Assembly (NCBI GenBank): GCA_019119895.1
Contig: DWWD01000048.1
Location: forward strand, 124,001 to 188,000
Direction of reading: 5' to 3'
Length of the DNA: 64,000 nucleotides
Source: Candidatus Anaerostipes avistercoris
Lineage (GTDB): Bacteria > Bacillota > Clostridia > Lachnospirales > Lachnospiraceae
The first letter of the stretch is position 1. Every line of letters starts with the position of its first letter. The notes under the pieces are model-generated. The model made no database searches, had not been told where the DNA came from, and was given only the letters and a program-made list of their open reading frames with translations. Below, one piece after another: positions 24,271 through 32,460 of the stretch. The position numbers were made by a program, and so were the translations under genes.

Positions 24271-24335
24271 AAAGAACGAATCCGAAGTTATCCATGATGA
24301 TATCGTGGTAACAAGTATTCGTTCTTTTTTTATTT
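24271..24335. terminator. Terminator between sstT and the molybdenum operon
   Basis: An 11-bp stem AAAGAACGAAT/ATTCGTTCTTT with an inner GTTA-CC/GG-TAAC stem, followed by TTTTTTTATTTT. An A-run before it lets it act on the opposing operon as well. Confidence 0.85.
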
Positions 24336-24361
24336 TACAGAAACATATCTCTCTATGGATT

Positions 24362-25768
24362 TTATGGATAAACCGGAACAAACAGAACCTGATTGCTTCC
24401 GCCGCAGATCATGCCCAGATTGGCGCTTTCTTCATTGGATAATGAGAAATCCATCACGGTGATTTCTCTGATCTCCGGCGCCGTCCGGATCACTTCATGT
24501 TCCATAGCTCCACCGCCTATACTTCCGATAACCTTATCTTCGCACACCAGCATCATGCTGCCAACCCCTCTTGGAGATGATCCGTTTTTCTTTGTGATAA
24601 TACATAAGACACCATTTTCTTTTGCCTCCAGAAGCTCCTTTGTCATTGTACTGACGGTTCCCTGATTCTTGATCTGGATCAGTTCCGCGGCAATACTGAC
24701 GGCAATTTCTTCCGGTGTCCTTGCTCCGATGGGCAGTCCGATCGGGGCGTGGATCCCTTCCACCGTTTCCTTGGAAAATCCCTGTGCCTCCAGAGATTCA
24801 AAAGTCGCTTTTACCTTTTTTCTGCTTCCGATCATGCCCAGATACGCATAAGATCTGGCAAGCACTTTCTTTACGCAGACTTCATCGCCTGTATGTCCTC
24901 TTGTAACGACCACGTAATAATGCTGATCCCCCTCCGGAAGATATGCTTCTGCTTTCTGAAAATCACAGCAGTGCACTTCATCGGCTTCCGGCAGCCTTTC
25001 AGGATTGGCAAATTCTTCCCGGTCATCCAGAATGATGGTGTAAAAATCCAGAAATTTTGCCAGTTTCAAAAGCTGCAGCGCCACATGGCCCGCTCCGAAA
25101 ATCATCAGTTTCGGCTGGGAAGAAAACCAATCTTCCTGAATCACGGACACATCCTTTTCTTCTCTGAAAAAACGGGCGATGGTCTTTTCATATAATGTAT
25201 TGACCTGTCCCGGACATACCGTTACTTTTACATTCGGAAATTTTTCCCGCAGCGGCCTCACATACCCTTCTGTCACCAGTTTCTGAAGGTGTTCCGGTTT
25301 CAGTATGTTATCTTCGCTGATTCTCAGACAGTCAAGCACCAATTCCTTTCGATGAGCCGTTTCCCGGCAGGTCTTTCCCAGAGCGGACAGTCCTGTCACC
25401 ACCTGAATTTCATCTGTTATATCCGGAATGACCGGCTCGTAATCTGCCGGATATTTTACAGGCAGACCTTTGGATCCATCGGCTTCTATCAAGGTAATGT
25501 CTGCGGATTCCGAAGCCTGTTTCAGAACCTCTTCCTTCAACGGTCCCATCTTTTCTGTCCCCGGCATGCTGGTCCCTGCCATGCAGTATCCTTTCGCTTT
25601 CAGCTGCGCTATGATATCTTCTGCAGAAGGATCCAGTAGTGTATCCTCTTCTGCCAGCATATGCGTTGTTGTGGCAGCAAGGACCGTTTTCCCCTGTGCC
25701 ATATATTGGTCTCGTAGTGTATGAATCCTGGTCGTTTTTCCGCCGGATCCGACAACTGCAATTACCAT
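24362..25768 (-). CDS. YqeC-XdhC fusion, molybdenum hydroxylase maturation protein
   Basis: A 468-residue protein joining modules that are usually separate genes. Residues 1 to about 225 match YqeC, with a P-loop-like GSGGKTT and LIEADGSKGLPVKYPADYEPV. This family always accompanies selenium-dependent molybdenum hydroxylases. Residues about 230-365 are the XdhC Rossmann domain (LMIFGAGHVALQL, VVTRGHTGDE, LGMIGSRKK). Residues about 375-468 are the XdhC/CoxI domain (CIITKKNGSSPRGVGSMMLV, IGGGAMEHEVI), here placed after rather than before the Rossmann part. XdhC binds molybdopterin and promotes insertion of the terminal sulfur. It is the last gene of the operon. Confidence 0.85.
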   Translation of the reverse strand: MVIAVVGSGGKTTRIHTLRDQYMAQGKTVLAATTTHMLAEEDTLLDPSAEDIIAQLKAKGYCMAGTSMPGTEKMGPLKEEVLKQASESADITLIEADGSKGLPVKYPADYEPVIPDITDEIQVVTGLSALGKTCRETAHRKELVLDCLRISEDNILKPEHLQKLVTEGYVRPLREKFPNVKVTVCPGQVNTLYEKTIARFFREEKDVSVIQEDWFSSQPKLMIFGAGHVALQLLKLAKFLDFYTIILDDREEFANPERLPEADEVHCCDFQKAEAYLPEGDQHYYVVVTRGHTGDEVCVKKVLARSYAYLGMIGSRKKVKATFESLEAQGFSKETVEGIHAPIGLPIGARTPEEIAVSIAAELIQIKNQGTVSTMTKELLEAKENGVLCIITKKNGSSPRGVGSMMLVCEDKVIGSIGGGAMEHEVIRTAPEIREITVMDFSLSNEESANLGMICGGSNQVLFVPVYP

Positions 25769-25782
25769 AAATGAAATTCCTC

Positions 25783-27729
25783 CTAATCTTCCGCGGTCTG
25801 TTTCAGAGCATCTGCCGCAAATCGAATCTGCTGTTCAGACACATCGTATCCGAAACTGAATCTTACCATTCCCTGTTCTCTGGTCTGATAATGCTCATGG
25901 ACCAGCGGCGCGCAGTGGGCGCCGGACCGGGTCTGGACGCCGAAACGTTCTGCCAGTTCATCACTGACTGCGGAAGAATCATAACCCTCCAGATTGCAGG
26001 ACAAAACAGCCGTACGTTTCGTAAAATCTGAATGTTCATCTATACCGTAAATTTTGATTCCCGGAATATCCCGGATCAGCTGATAAAACAGCCGGATATG
26101 GTTCTGCTCATGTTTCCGGATCCGATCCAGCCCGGCGGACATCAGCCAGCGGATACCGGCTTCCAGCCCGGCAATGCCTGGACCGTTCAGGGTTCCCGCT
26201 TCCAGAGCCTCCGGCATACGGTCCGGATGTGTTTTGGAAAAAGAATCAAATCCGCTGCCGCCGGTAAGAAGCGAACGGATGTGGATTCCTTCCCGCAGAC
26301 ACAGTCCGCCGACTCCCTGAGGTCCCAGAAGTCCTTTATGCCCTGCGAAACATAAAATATCAATCCTGTCTTCTTCCATGGAAATCGGAAAAACTCCTGC
26401 TGTCTGAGCGCTGTCAACGATAAAAAGAATTCCCCGCTCCCGGCATATCTGCCCAACTCTGCGGATATCGAATACTTCTCCTGTTACGTTGGATCCGTGC
26501 GTCATCACAACTGCCTTGGTATTATTACGGATTTCTCCGGCAACTGCCTCCGGATCCGGCGCTGTAATGGAAAGAGAGACTCCTTTTTGTTCCAATTCAT
26601 ACAGCGGCCGCAGGACGCTGTTATGTTCCATATAAGTAGTGATAACATGATCTCCCGGATTCAGTGTTCCTTTCAGCGCCATATTTAGGCTTGCAGTGAT
26701 CCCGCTGGTAAAAGACACCTGTTCCGGACAGCTGCATCCGAAAAAGTCACAGACTGTCTGCCGGGCCCGGTAAATATTTCTTGCCGCACCAAGAGAAGCC
26801 CTGTGCACGCCTCTTCCTGCATTCCCGCAGGACAGAGACCTGCATACGGCTTCTTTCACCTGTGGCGGCTTTGACGGATTTGTCGCTGCATAATCCGCAT
26901 ATAAGCCATCTCTGGCCGTTTCACCCTCTGCCTGAAGCATTAAAATTGCCTCCAGCACGCCGCCTCCAATGCAGCGCGCTTTGTCAGAAATCGTAAAACA
27001 GTTATCATATTCCTCAATTCTCGGGTCGATATCCGCAATTTTAAATCCCTTGGTCACCGGATAACGGTCACGGATCAGTCCCCGCAGAAGTCCGTCGATT
27101 GTAGCAGGAATCTCTAAGATTCCATGGTCTGTCTCGAGATATGCAATGGTCTGCCCCTTTTTTACGGTATCCGTAATATGGCAGACATTATGAAGGATTC
27201 CCGCTTCCGGAGAATGGAGAACCCTGTCTTTTCCAACACCTGCGATGATACCGGGAATCCCGGTATTGGCGATAGCCGCTCCTTCCCGGATCACTCTTCC
27301 CAGCTGATGTCCCCTTTTCGTCTCGATTACTGCGTCAACATCTTCTCCCGCTGTAAATCCGGGACCGAGAGCAATGGTAATCGGCGCCATATCACGGCGG
27401 GTTCCGAGATTTTTTTTCGCTAAAATGGCGTCTACCAGCGCCAGAGGCTTCCAGCATTCCAGGCATTTCCCTTCCGGGTCGATCATAAGCGCAGGTTCCC
27501 CACGACTCATGATCTGTTCTGCTTCCTCACAGGATCCCGCCATCCGGCAGGTCATATCTTCTACTTTGGCCGTTCCATCATAAACTGCCTCGGAAAACGC
27601 CACATTCCTCCGGATGGCAGACGGAGCTGCGGTTTCCAGCACAAGAACGCGGAAACCACTTTTTACCAATTTATAAATAGTGCCGGTGGCAATATCTCCT
27701 CCGCCCCGCACGATGACTAGTTCTTTCAT
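25783..27729 (-). CDS. YqeB-cysteine desulfurase fusion
   Basis: A 648-residue, two-part protein. Residues 1 to about 265 match YqeB/EF2563 of the selenium-dependent molybdenum hydroxylase system (VRGGGDIATGTIYKL, ITIALGPGFTAGEDVD, GRVIREGAAIANTGIPG). From about residue 275 a class V aminotransferase begins (YADYAATNPSKPPQV), with the PLP lysine in CFAGHKGLLGPQG and the active-site Cys in TRSGAHCAPLVHEH. Cysteine desulfurases mobilise sulfur or selenium from (seleno)cysteine. The fusion would place the donor beside the insertion factor. The ATG at 27729 has AAGGAG upstream. A class V enzyme is known near such loci in enterococci as a separate gene. Confidence 0.87.
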   Translation of the reverse strand: MKELVIVRGGGDIATGTIYKLVKSGFRVLVLETAAPSAIRRNVAFSEAVYDGTAKVEDMTCRMAGSCEEAEQIMSRGEPALMIDPEGKCLECWKPLALVDAILAKKNLGTRRDMAPITIALGPGFTAGEDVDAVIETKRGHQLGRVIREGAAIANTGIPGIIAGVGKDRVLHSPEAGILHNVCHITDTVKKGQTIAYLETDHGILEIPATIDGLLRGLIRDRYPVTKGFKIADIDPRIEEYDNCFTISDKARCIGGGVLEAILMLQAEGETARDGLYADYAATNPSKPPQVKEAVCRSLSCGNAGRGVHRASLGAARNIYRARQTVCDFFGCSCPEQVSFTSGITASLNMALKGTLNPGDHVITTYMEHNSVLRPLYELEQKGVSLSITAPDPEAVAGEIRNNTKAVVMTHGSNVTGEVFDIRRVGQICRERGILFIVDSAQTAGVFPISMEEDRIDILCFAGHKGLLGPQGVGGLCLREGIHIRSLLTGGSGFDSFSKTHPDRMPEALEAGTLNGPGIAGLEAGIRWLMSAGLDRIRKHEQNHIRLFYQLIRDIPGIKIYGIDEHSDFTKRTAVLSCNLEGYDSSAVSDELAERFGVQTRSGAHCAPLVHEHYQTREQGMVRFSFGYDVSEQQIRFAADALKQTAED

Positions 27730-27746
27730 TGAATACTCCTTCAGAT

Positions 27747-28121
27747 TCATAGATTTTCCTCTATTGTATCATGATTTCCGAAATGTTTCACGAAAGATTG
27801 TCTGGCAGCTTCTGTTACCTCCTCCTGGAACTTTTCATACCGCTCCAGGAAATCTTCGCCTTCCGGCGTCAGACGGGAATATCCACCCGATTTTCCTCCG
27901 GACACACTTTCCATCAGGGGAAATCCAAGATCTGCTTCCGCCCGGCGTACAATTTTCCACGCTTTGCTGGCAGCCATTCCCATTTCCTTATAAGCAGCAG
28001 ACAGGGATCCTTTCTGAGCCACCAGGCGCATCAGCTGTGCGATGCCTTTTCCAAATGCTGGGTCTTCACAGAAAACCCGCAGCCGGATATCAAATTTTGC
28101 AGGAATCTGTTGCTTTTTCAT
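27747..28121 (-). CDS. ModE-like DNA-binding protein without molybdate-binding domain
   Basis: A 124-residue protein consisting only of the ModE-type winged helix-turn-helix (GIAQLMRLVAQKGSLSAAY, AASKAWKIVRRAEADLG, GGKSGGYSRLTPEGEDFL). E. coli ModE has a further 140 residues with two Mop domains that bind molybdate; they are missing. The protein probably represses or tunes the operon. A dyad with ModE-box geometry lies at 32317-32340, upstream of the MOSC-MogA gene of the same operon. How it would sense molybdate is unclear. The start at 28121 follows AAAGGGAT and is one base after the preceding stop. Confidence 0.8.
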   Translation of the reverse strand: MKKQQIPAKFDIRLRVFCEDPAFGKGIAQLMRLVAQKGSLSAAYKEMGMAASKAWKIVRRAEADLGFPLMESVSGGKSGGYSRLTPEGEDFLERYEKFQEEVTEAARQSFVKHFGNHDTIEENL

Positions 28122-28122
28122 C

Positions 28123-29151
28123 CTACCATCCCTTTCCAAATCCGCAGTTCGGATAGGTGCAGATTTCACATCCCAGACAGAATCCTCCTTCTCCCAGGGA
28201 TGCGAGTTCTTCTGCAGTGACCAGGTCATCTGCCATGATCCGCGGCAGAACCAGATCGAAAATAGTCCTTCTGGAATACATGACGCATCCAGGAAGTCCC
28301 ATAACCGGAATCCGCTGATCGCCGTAATAAGCCAGAAGGAACATGGCTCCCGGCAGCACCGGCGCCCCATAGGAAACAATGTCCGCGCCAGTGTTCTTTA
28401 TAGCCAGCGGCGTCTGGTCATCCGGATCCACACTCATTCCTCCTGTGCAGATGACCATCTGAGCGCCGTGATCCAGGGCTTTTAAAACAGCCTGCGTCAC
28501 CTGGTCATGATCATCCGGCAGTATGGTATGTTCAGTAATTTCCGTACCATATTCCGCCAGTTTATCATTGATTACCGGAGTGAACGTATCTTTGATCCTG
28601 CCGTGATATACTTCATTTCCCGTAGTAATTACCGCAGCCTTCTTCGGATGATAAGGAAGAAGAGAAAAAATCGGACCTTCATCGGCAATGTCTTCCACCG
28701 GCGTCATTTTTTCTTTTTCGATCACCAGAGGTATGATACGTGTTCCTGCCAGCTTGTCTCCTTTTTTCACCGGCGTATTTCCATGTCTGGAAGCAATCAT
28801 CATCTGTCCCAGGGAATTGATTTTACAAAGTCTCTGTTTATCGACTTTAAAGAGACCGTTGTATTCAGCGGACAGCTCAATCTTTCCCTCTTTTACTTCA
28901 GATTGTGCCATACCGTCGTTTTTGCAGGCCCTGCAGAGAATCTCTGCCGCATCATTTTCATGGAGCATATCGTCTCCTGCTTCCCATACATAAAGATGAT
29001 CTTTTCCGAGAGATAACAGGACAGGAATATCCTCTTCTGTCACTACATGTCCTTTCCGGAATCTGGCGTCTTTGGTCACACCCCGGATAATCTGTGTAAT
29101 ATCGTGGCACAAAACTGCGCCTGCTGCGTTTTTTGTTTCTATCAGTTTCAT
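28123..29151 (-). CDS. MoeA-like molybdopterin-binding protein
   Basis: A 342-residue protein with a MoaB/MogA-type molybdopterin-binding fold in its second half: AVITTGNEVYHGRIKDTF, ICTGGMSVDPDDQTPLAI and the GLPGCVM loop. The N-terminal half resembles a MoeA-like hinge domain. A short Cys-rich tail (GGFCLGCEICTYPNCGFG) is typical of the version found with molybdenum hydroxylase maturation genes and may carry metal or the cofactor. It probably handles molybdate insertion or cofactor editing. It sits in the same-strand run between modA and the ModE-like gene. Confidence 0.83.
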   Translation of the reverse strand: MKLIETKNAAGAVLCHDITQIIRGVTKDARFRKGHVVTEEDIPVLLSLGKDHLYVWEAGDDMLHENDAAEILCRACKNDGMAQSEVKEGKIELSAEYNGLFKVDKQRLCKINSLGQMMIASRHGNTPVKKGDKLAGTRIIPLVIEKEKMTPVEDIADEGPIFSLLPYHPKKAAVITTGNEVYHGRIKDTFTPVINDKLAEYGTEITEHTILPDDHDQVTQAVLKALDHGAQMVICTGGMSVDPDDQTPLAIKNTGADIVSYGAPVLPGAMFLLAYYGDQRIPVMGLPGCVMYSRRTIFDLVLPRIMADDLVTAEELASLGEGGFCLGCEICTYPNCGFGKGW

Positions 29152-29165
29152 ATTCTCATGTCCTT

Positions 29166-29981
29166 TTACTCGTTGACTGTGAATCCGTAAGATTTAAATA
29201 CATCCAGCGCCTCGTCTGTCTGAAGGAATTTTACGAATTCATCTGCCATCTCTTTGTTTTTGCTGTTCTTTAAAGATGCTACAGGGTAAATGACAGGCGT
29301 TTTCAAAACATCCTGCGAAGCTTCTGCCACTACTTTGACGTCATCTGTGCCTGCGGCATCTGTCGCATATACAACGCCGCACTCAGCGCTTCCTTTTGCC
29401 ACCCAGTTTAAAACTTCCGTTACATTGGTTCCAAAACTTGCTTTGCTGTTGACATCATCCCACATATCAAGACTGGAAAATGCTTCCTGGGCATACTGAC
29501 CGGCTGGAACGCTTTCCGGGTCTCCCACCGCAATGGTTTCTGCCTTTGTCGCTGTTTCGAATGAAGTGATGTCCTTATTGGCATTTTCCGCCGGAACGAT
29601 AAGAACCAGTTTGTTCTCCAGCAGATCTACTACATCATCCTCGGAAATGTAATCTCCATCTACCAGATTATCCATCTGTTCGGCTGCCGCAGACATAAAT
29701 ACATCGGCGTCCATACCCTGTTCAATCTGAGTCTGGAGTTTTCCGGAACTGTCATAAGTACCTTCGATCTTTACATTGGAATGTTCCTTCTCAAACATAG
29801 GAATCAGCTTCTCTGTATAACATTTCTCCAGACTGGCTGCCGCCGCAATGGATAATGTTACGGATTTCTCACTGGAAGTATCCTCCGAGGAAGCTCCCCC
29901 GCTCTGACATCCCACAGCTCCCAGTGCCATAACCGCAGCCAGGATTCCGGCTGTCATCACATTTCTCAGCTTTCTCATCAT
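29166..29981 (-). CDS. modA: Molybdate-binding lipoprotein ModA
   Basis: The solute-binding part of the molybdate importer, 271 residues. A lipoprotein signal peptide ends at the lipobox LGAVGC near residue 24. It is followed by a Ser-rich linker and a periplasmic-binding fold with LSIAAAASLEKCY, DVFMSAAAEQMDNLV and VGDPESVPAGQYAQEAF, the last being characteristic of ModA. As expected in a Gram-positive, it should be anchored to the outer face of the membrane. The ATG at 29981 shares a base with the modC stop and follows AGGAAGG. A second ATG directly follows. Confidence 0.92.
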   Translation of the reverse strand: MMRKLRNVMTAGILAAVMALGAVGCQSGGASSEDTSSEKSVTLSIAAAASLEKCYTEKLIPMFEKEHSNVKIEGTYDSSGKLQTQIEQGMDADVFMSAAAEQMDNLVDGDYISEDDVVDLLENKLVLIVPAENANKDITSFETATKAETIAVGDPESVPAGQYAQEAFSSLDMWDDVNSKASFGTNVTEVLNWVAKGSAECGVVYATDAAGTDDVKVVAEASQDVLKTPVIYPVASLKNSKNKEMADEFVKFLQTDEALDVFKSYGFTVNE

Positions 29982-30661
29982 TATAACCTTCCTTTCTTGT
30001 ACGGGAAATCTGCATATGGCTGAATGCATCCCTCCCTGATTGTATATTGTTTCCGGCAAAGCCGCCTCACTTCCTCTGCATCATGGCTTACAAGGATGGA
30101 CGGCTTCTGAAAATCTGCAAACATTCCGGATAATTCCTGCTGCAGTTCTTCTCTTAATTCTTCATCCAGCGCAGACAACGGCTCATCCAGGAGAATAACT
30201 TCCGGCTCATAGGCCATCAGTCTCGCGATGGCTGTCCTCTGTTTTTGTCCGCCGGACAGCTGTCTCGGATATCTTTTTGCCAGTTCCCGGATCTGAAACC
30301 GCTCCAGCATTTCTTCAGTCCGCTCTTTTATCTGCCTTTTTGGCATTTTTTTTGCCTTCAGGCCGCACTGTATATTTTCTTCTACCGTCATATTTGGAAA
30401 CAGGGCATATCCCTGAAACAGATAGCCGATTTTCCTTTTCTGAGGCGGCAGGTTGATTTTCTCTGCAGAATCAAACAAAGGCTTCCCGTCCAAAAGAATC
30501 CGTCCCTCATCCGGTGTTTCAATCCCTGCAATGCATTTCAGCGTCATGCTTTTTCCGCTTCCGGAAGGTCCCATCAGCCCGGTGCATCCGTTGTCAATGG
30601 CAAACTCCGCCTCCAGAACAAATTCTTTTAACTTTTTTCGTATTCCAATCTCTAATTTCAT
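29981..30661 (-). CDS. modC: Molybdate ABC transporter ATPase ModC (short form)
   Basis: The ATPase of the molybdate importer, 226 residues. Walker A is GPSGSGKSMTLK, the Q-loop lies in YLFQGYALF, the signature is LSGGQKQRTAIARLM, Walker B is PEVILLDEPLSALD and the switch is LVSHDAEEVRR. E. coli ModC carries an extra C-terminal Mop domain of about 120 residues. This one stops after the ATPase fold, so molybdate feedback on transport is probably absent. It lies 11 bases after modB and overlaps modA by one base. Confidence 0.88.
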   Translation of the reverse strand: MKLEIGIRKKLKEFVLEAEFAIDNGCTGLMGPSGSGKSMTLKCIAGIETPDEGRILLDGKPLFDSAEKINLPPQKRKIGYLFQGYALFPNMTVEENIQCGLKAKKMPKRQIKERTEEMLERFQIRELAKRYPRQLSGGQKQRTAIARLMAYEPEVILLDEPLSALDEELREELQQELSGMFADFQKPSILVSHDAEEVRRLCRKQYTIREGCIQPYADFPYKKGRL

Positions 30662-30672
30662 CCTTTATTCCC

Positions 30673-31350
30673 TTATATTTCATTCTGTTTCTTCTTCTCC
30701 CATAACAGATAAACATTCATTCCGATGACCATGACAAAACAGATGACAACAATGACCATAACATACTGGTAGGCTTCATCCATATTCCCCGCGGCTACCT
30801 CAGAATACACCGCCAGAGGAAGGGTTCTGGTCTTCCCCGGAATGTTTCCGGCGATCATGGCTGTGGCGCCGAATTCTCCCAGACCCCTGGCGAAAGCCAG
30901 TACACCGCCGGAAATAATACCCGGCAGAGCGTTTGGTATCATGATTTTGAAGAAAATGCTCCACTCGCTCATTCCAAGTGTCCTTGCCGCGAAAATCAGA
31001 TCCTGATCGATCTGTTCCAGAGCTCCCCTGGCCGACCGGTACATGAGAGGAAAAGATATCACAACTGCGGCCAGTACCGTTGCTCCCCAGGAGAAAGCAA
31101 TTTTTATTCCGAAAGCGTCCTGAAAAAACCTACCAACCAGGCCATAAGATCCGAAAATATAGAGCAGAAAAAATCCGGCCACTGTAGGAGGAAGAACCAG
31201 CGGCATGGTAAAAATGCCATCCCACAGGATTTTGGATGCTTCCCTCTTTCGGTAAAAAACACCTCTGGCCGCCAGCAGCCCTAGAACAAATGTGATTAGA
31301 ATCGTGACCGCAGCGGTTTTCATTGATATGATAATTGGTGAAGAGTCCAT
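30673..31350 (-). CDS. modB: Molybdate ABC transporter permease ModB
   Basis: A membrane permease of 225 residues with five spans. It has the ABC-coupling sequence EFGATAMIAGNIPGKTRTLPLA, diagnostic for ModB, and LPPTVAGFFLLYIFG in the first half. It starts three bases after the MOSC-MogA stop and is followed closely by modC. Together with ModA it brings molybdate into the cell at the cost of ATP. Confidence 0.92.
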   Translation of the reverse strand: MDSSPIIISMKTAAVTILITFVLGLLAARGVFYRKREASKILWDGIFTMPLVLPPTVAGFFLLYIFGSYGLVGRFFQDAFGIKIAFSWGATVLAAVVISFPLMYRSARGALEQIDQDLIFAARTLGMSEWSIFFKIMIPNALPGIISGGVLAFARGLGEFGATAMIAGNIPGKTRTLPLAVYSEVAAGNMDEAYQYVMVIVVICFVMVIGMNVYLLWEKKKQNEI

Positions 31351-31353
31351 AGG

Positions 31354-32304
31354 CTATTTCTCCTTAAAGGCCGTTCCGCATTCGGATGCCGTGCCTCTTA
31401 AAATCTTGATTCCGTGTTCCAGGCTGTCCATGATAAAAGACAGAGACTCCGCTACTGCCTTCTCGCTTCCCGGCAGATTTATGATCAGTGTCCGCCCGCG
31501 AATGACAGACACACCGCGGGAAAGCATGGCCCGCGGTGTGATCTCCATGGAGCCGGCGCGGATTGCTTCGGCGATACCAGGAGCCTGCCGGTCCGCCACT
31601 GCCAGAGTTGCCTCCGGGGTACAGTCTCTCATGGAAAATCCGGTACCTCCGGTCGTAAGAATCAGGCTGATCTGACGACTGTCGCTTAAACGGATCAGTT
31701 CTTTCTCAATCTTTTTCTGTTCATCCGGCAGCAGAACCTCTTCCACTACTTCATATCCATATTCCCGCAGGATTTTGGCGGCTCTCGGACCGCTGGTATC
31801 CCTGCGCTCTCCTGCAAATCCCTTATCACTTAATGTAATGACTGCGGCCGTCAGCGGATCATCTTCTTCCTGAGGCAGAACCCGGATCTGATCACCCACC
31901 GCGATTTTCCCTCCAGACAGGACTTCCGCGAAGATTCCTTCCCGGGGCATGATGCAGTCTCCCACTCTCTGATAAATCTGGCAGTGATGATGACATTCTT
32001 TTCCAATCTGAGTGATCTTAAGTCTGACTGTGCCGCACTCCAGAATTGTTCCAACAGGAAGTGCCGCCAGATCGATTCCTTCCAGGAGAATATTTTCTCC
32101 GAAATCTCCCGGACCTGCCATGCCGCCCCTCTGATTAAATTCTTCTACCTTGTCCTGACTCAGCAGGCTGACCTGCCGGTGCCAGGTGCCGGCATGCGCG
32201 TCGCCTTCCAGCCCATGCTGCGGGATCAGAACAGCTTCCTGCACATTTTGTTTTATGGTTCCGCGTTCTCTGCTGATGCAGACTGCTTTAATATATCCTT
32301 TCAT
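31354..32304 (-). CDS. MOSC-domain / MogA fusion (molybdopterin adenylyltransferase)
   Basis: A 316-residue protein with two parts. Residues 1 to about 150 form a MOSC domain (GLEGDAHAGTWHRQVSLLS, FGENILLEGIDL, IGKECHHHCQIYQ with the reactive Cys), a sulfur-carrier fold related to the Moco sulfurase C-terminus. Residues about 155-316 are MogA/MoaB (AVITLSDKGFAGERRDTSGP, ILTTGGTGFSMRDCTPEAT, INLPGSEKAV), which adenylates molybdopterin before molybdenum insertion. The ATG at 32304 follows AAAAGGAGG; an upstream ATG at 32328 lies inside the candidate ModE operator. The fusion recurs in anaerobes. Confidence 0.9.
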   Translation of the reverse strand: MKGYIKAVCISRERGTIKQNVQEAVLIPQHGLEGDAHAGTWHRQVSLLSQDKVEEFNQRGGMAGPGDFGENILLEGIDLAALPVGTILECGTVRLKITQIGKECHHHCQIYQRVGDCIMPREGIFAEVLSGGKIAVGDQIRVLPQEEDDPLTAAVITLSDKGFAGERRDTSGPRAAKILREYGYEVVEEVLLPDEQKKIEKELIRLSDSRQISLILTTGGTGFSMRDCTPEATLAVADRQAPGIAEAIRAGSMEITPRAMLSRGVSVIRGRTLIINLPGSEKAVAESLSFIMDSLEHGIKILRGTASECGTAFKEK

Positions 32305-32316
32305 ATTCCTCCTTTT

Positions 32317-32340
32317 CGTTATTCTCATTTGAGAATAACG
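32317..32340. promoter_or_regulatory. Candidate ModE box
   Basis: A perfect dyad: CGTTATTCTCA, two bases, then its exact reverse complement. CGTTAT and ATAACG are 12 bp apart, the same ends and total length (24 bp) that I recall for the E. coli modABCD operator. It lies between promoter and start of the MOSC-MogA gene, about 55-78 bases into the transcript. As RNA it could also form an 11-bp hairpin beside the ribosome site. Confidence 0.65.
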
Positions 32341-32352
32341 ACTTCTTGAAAC

Positions 32353-32373
32353 AAAGCGGTCAGAAACCGCTTT
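32353..32373 (-). other. Leader hairpin upstream of MOSC-MogA
   Basis: AAAGCGGT/ACCGCTTT is an 8-bp stem with a 5-nt loop, inside the predicted leader and before the ModE-like dyad. The following sequence on the minus strand is GTTTC, a poor T-run, so termination would be weak. It could be an attenuator or simply a processing element. Confidence 0.4.
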
Positions 32374-32401
32374 ATTTCGTACTTATTTATTTCCTGGTCA
32401 T

Positions 32402-32430
32402 ATTATATCAATCTTTCAGTATGAATACAA
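32402..32430 (-). promoter_or_regulatory. Promoter of the MOSC-MogA-modBCA operon
   Basis: On the minus strand, an extended -10 TGATATAAT (core 32402-32407) has TTGTAT 17 bp upstream. It lies downstream of moaA, so moaA need not be part of the regulated transcript. Confidence 0.65.
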
Positions 32431-32460
32431 GTTAAACAGAGCCTGTTTCAGCAGAATCTC

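Noticed and set aside
28123-29151. Naming the MoeA-like gene moeA
   Set aside because: The N-terminal half and Cys-rich tail differ from classical MoeA, so only a descriptive name is justified.
32305-32401. Molybdenum-cofactor riboswitch in the MOSC-MogA leader
   Set aside because: The leader is only about 90 bases with two simple hairpins. I cannot recognise the multi-helix Moco RNA motif. A covariance search would settle it.
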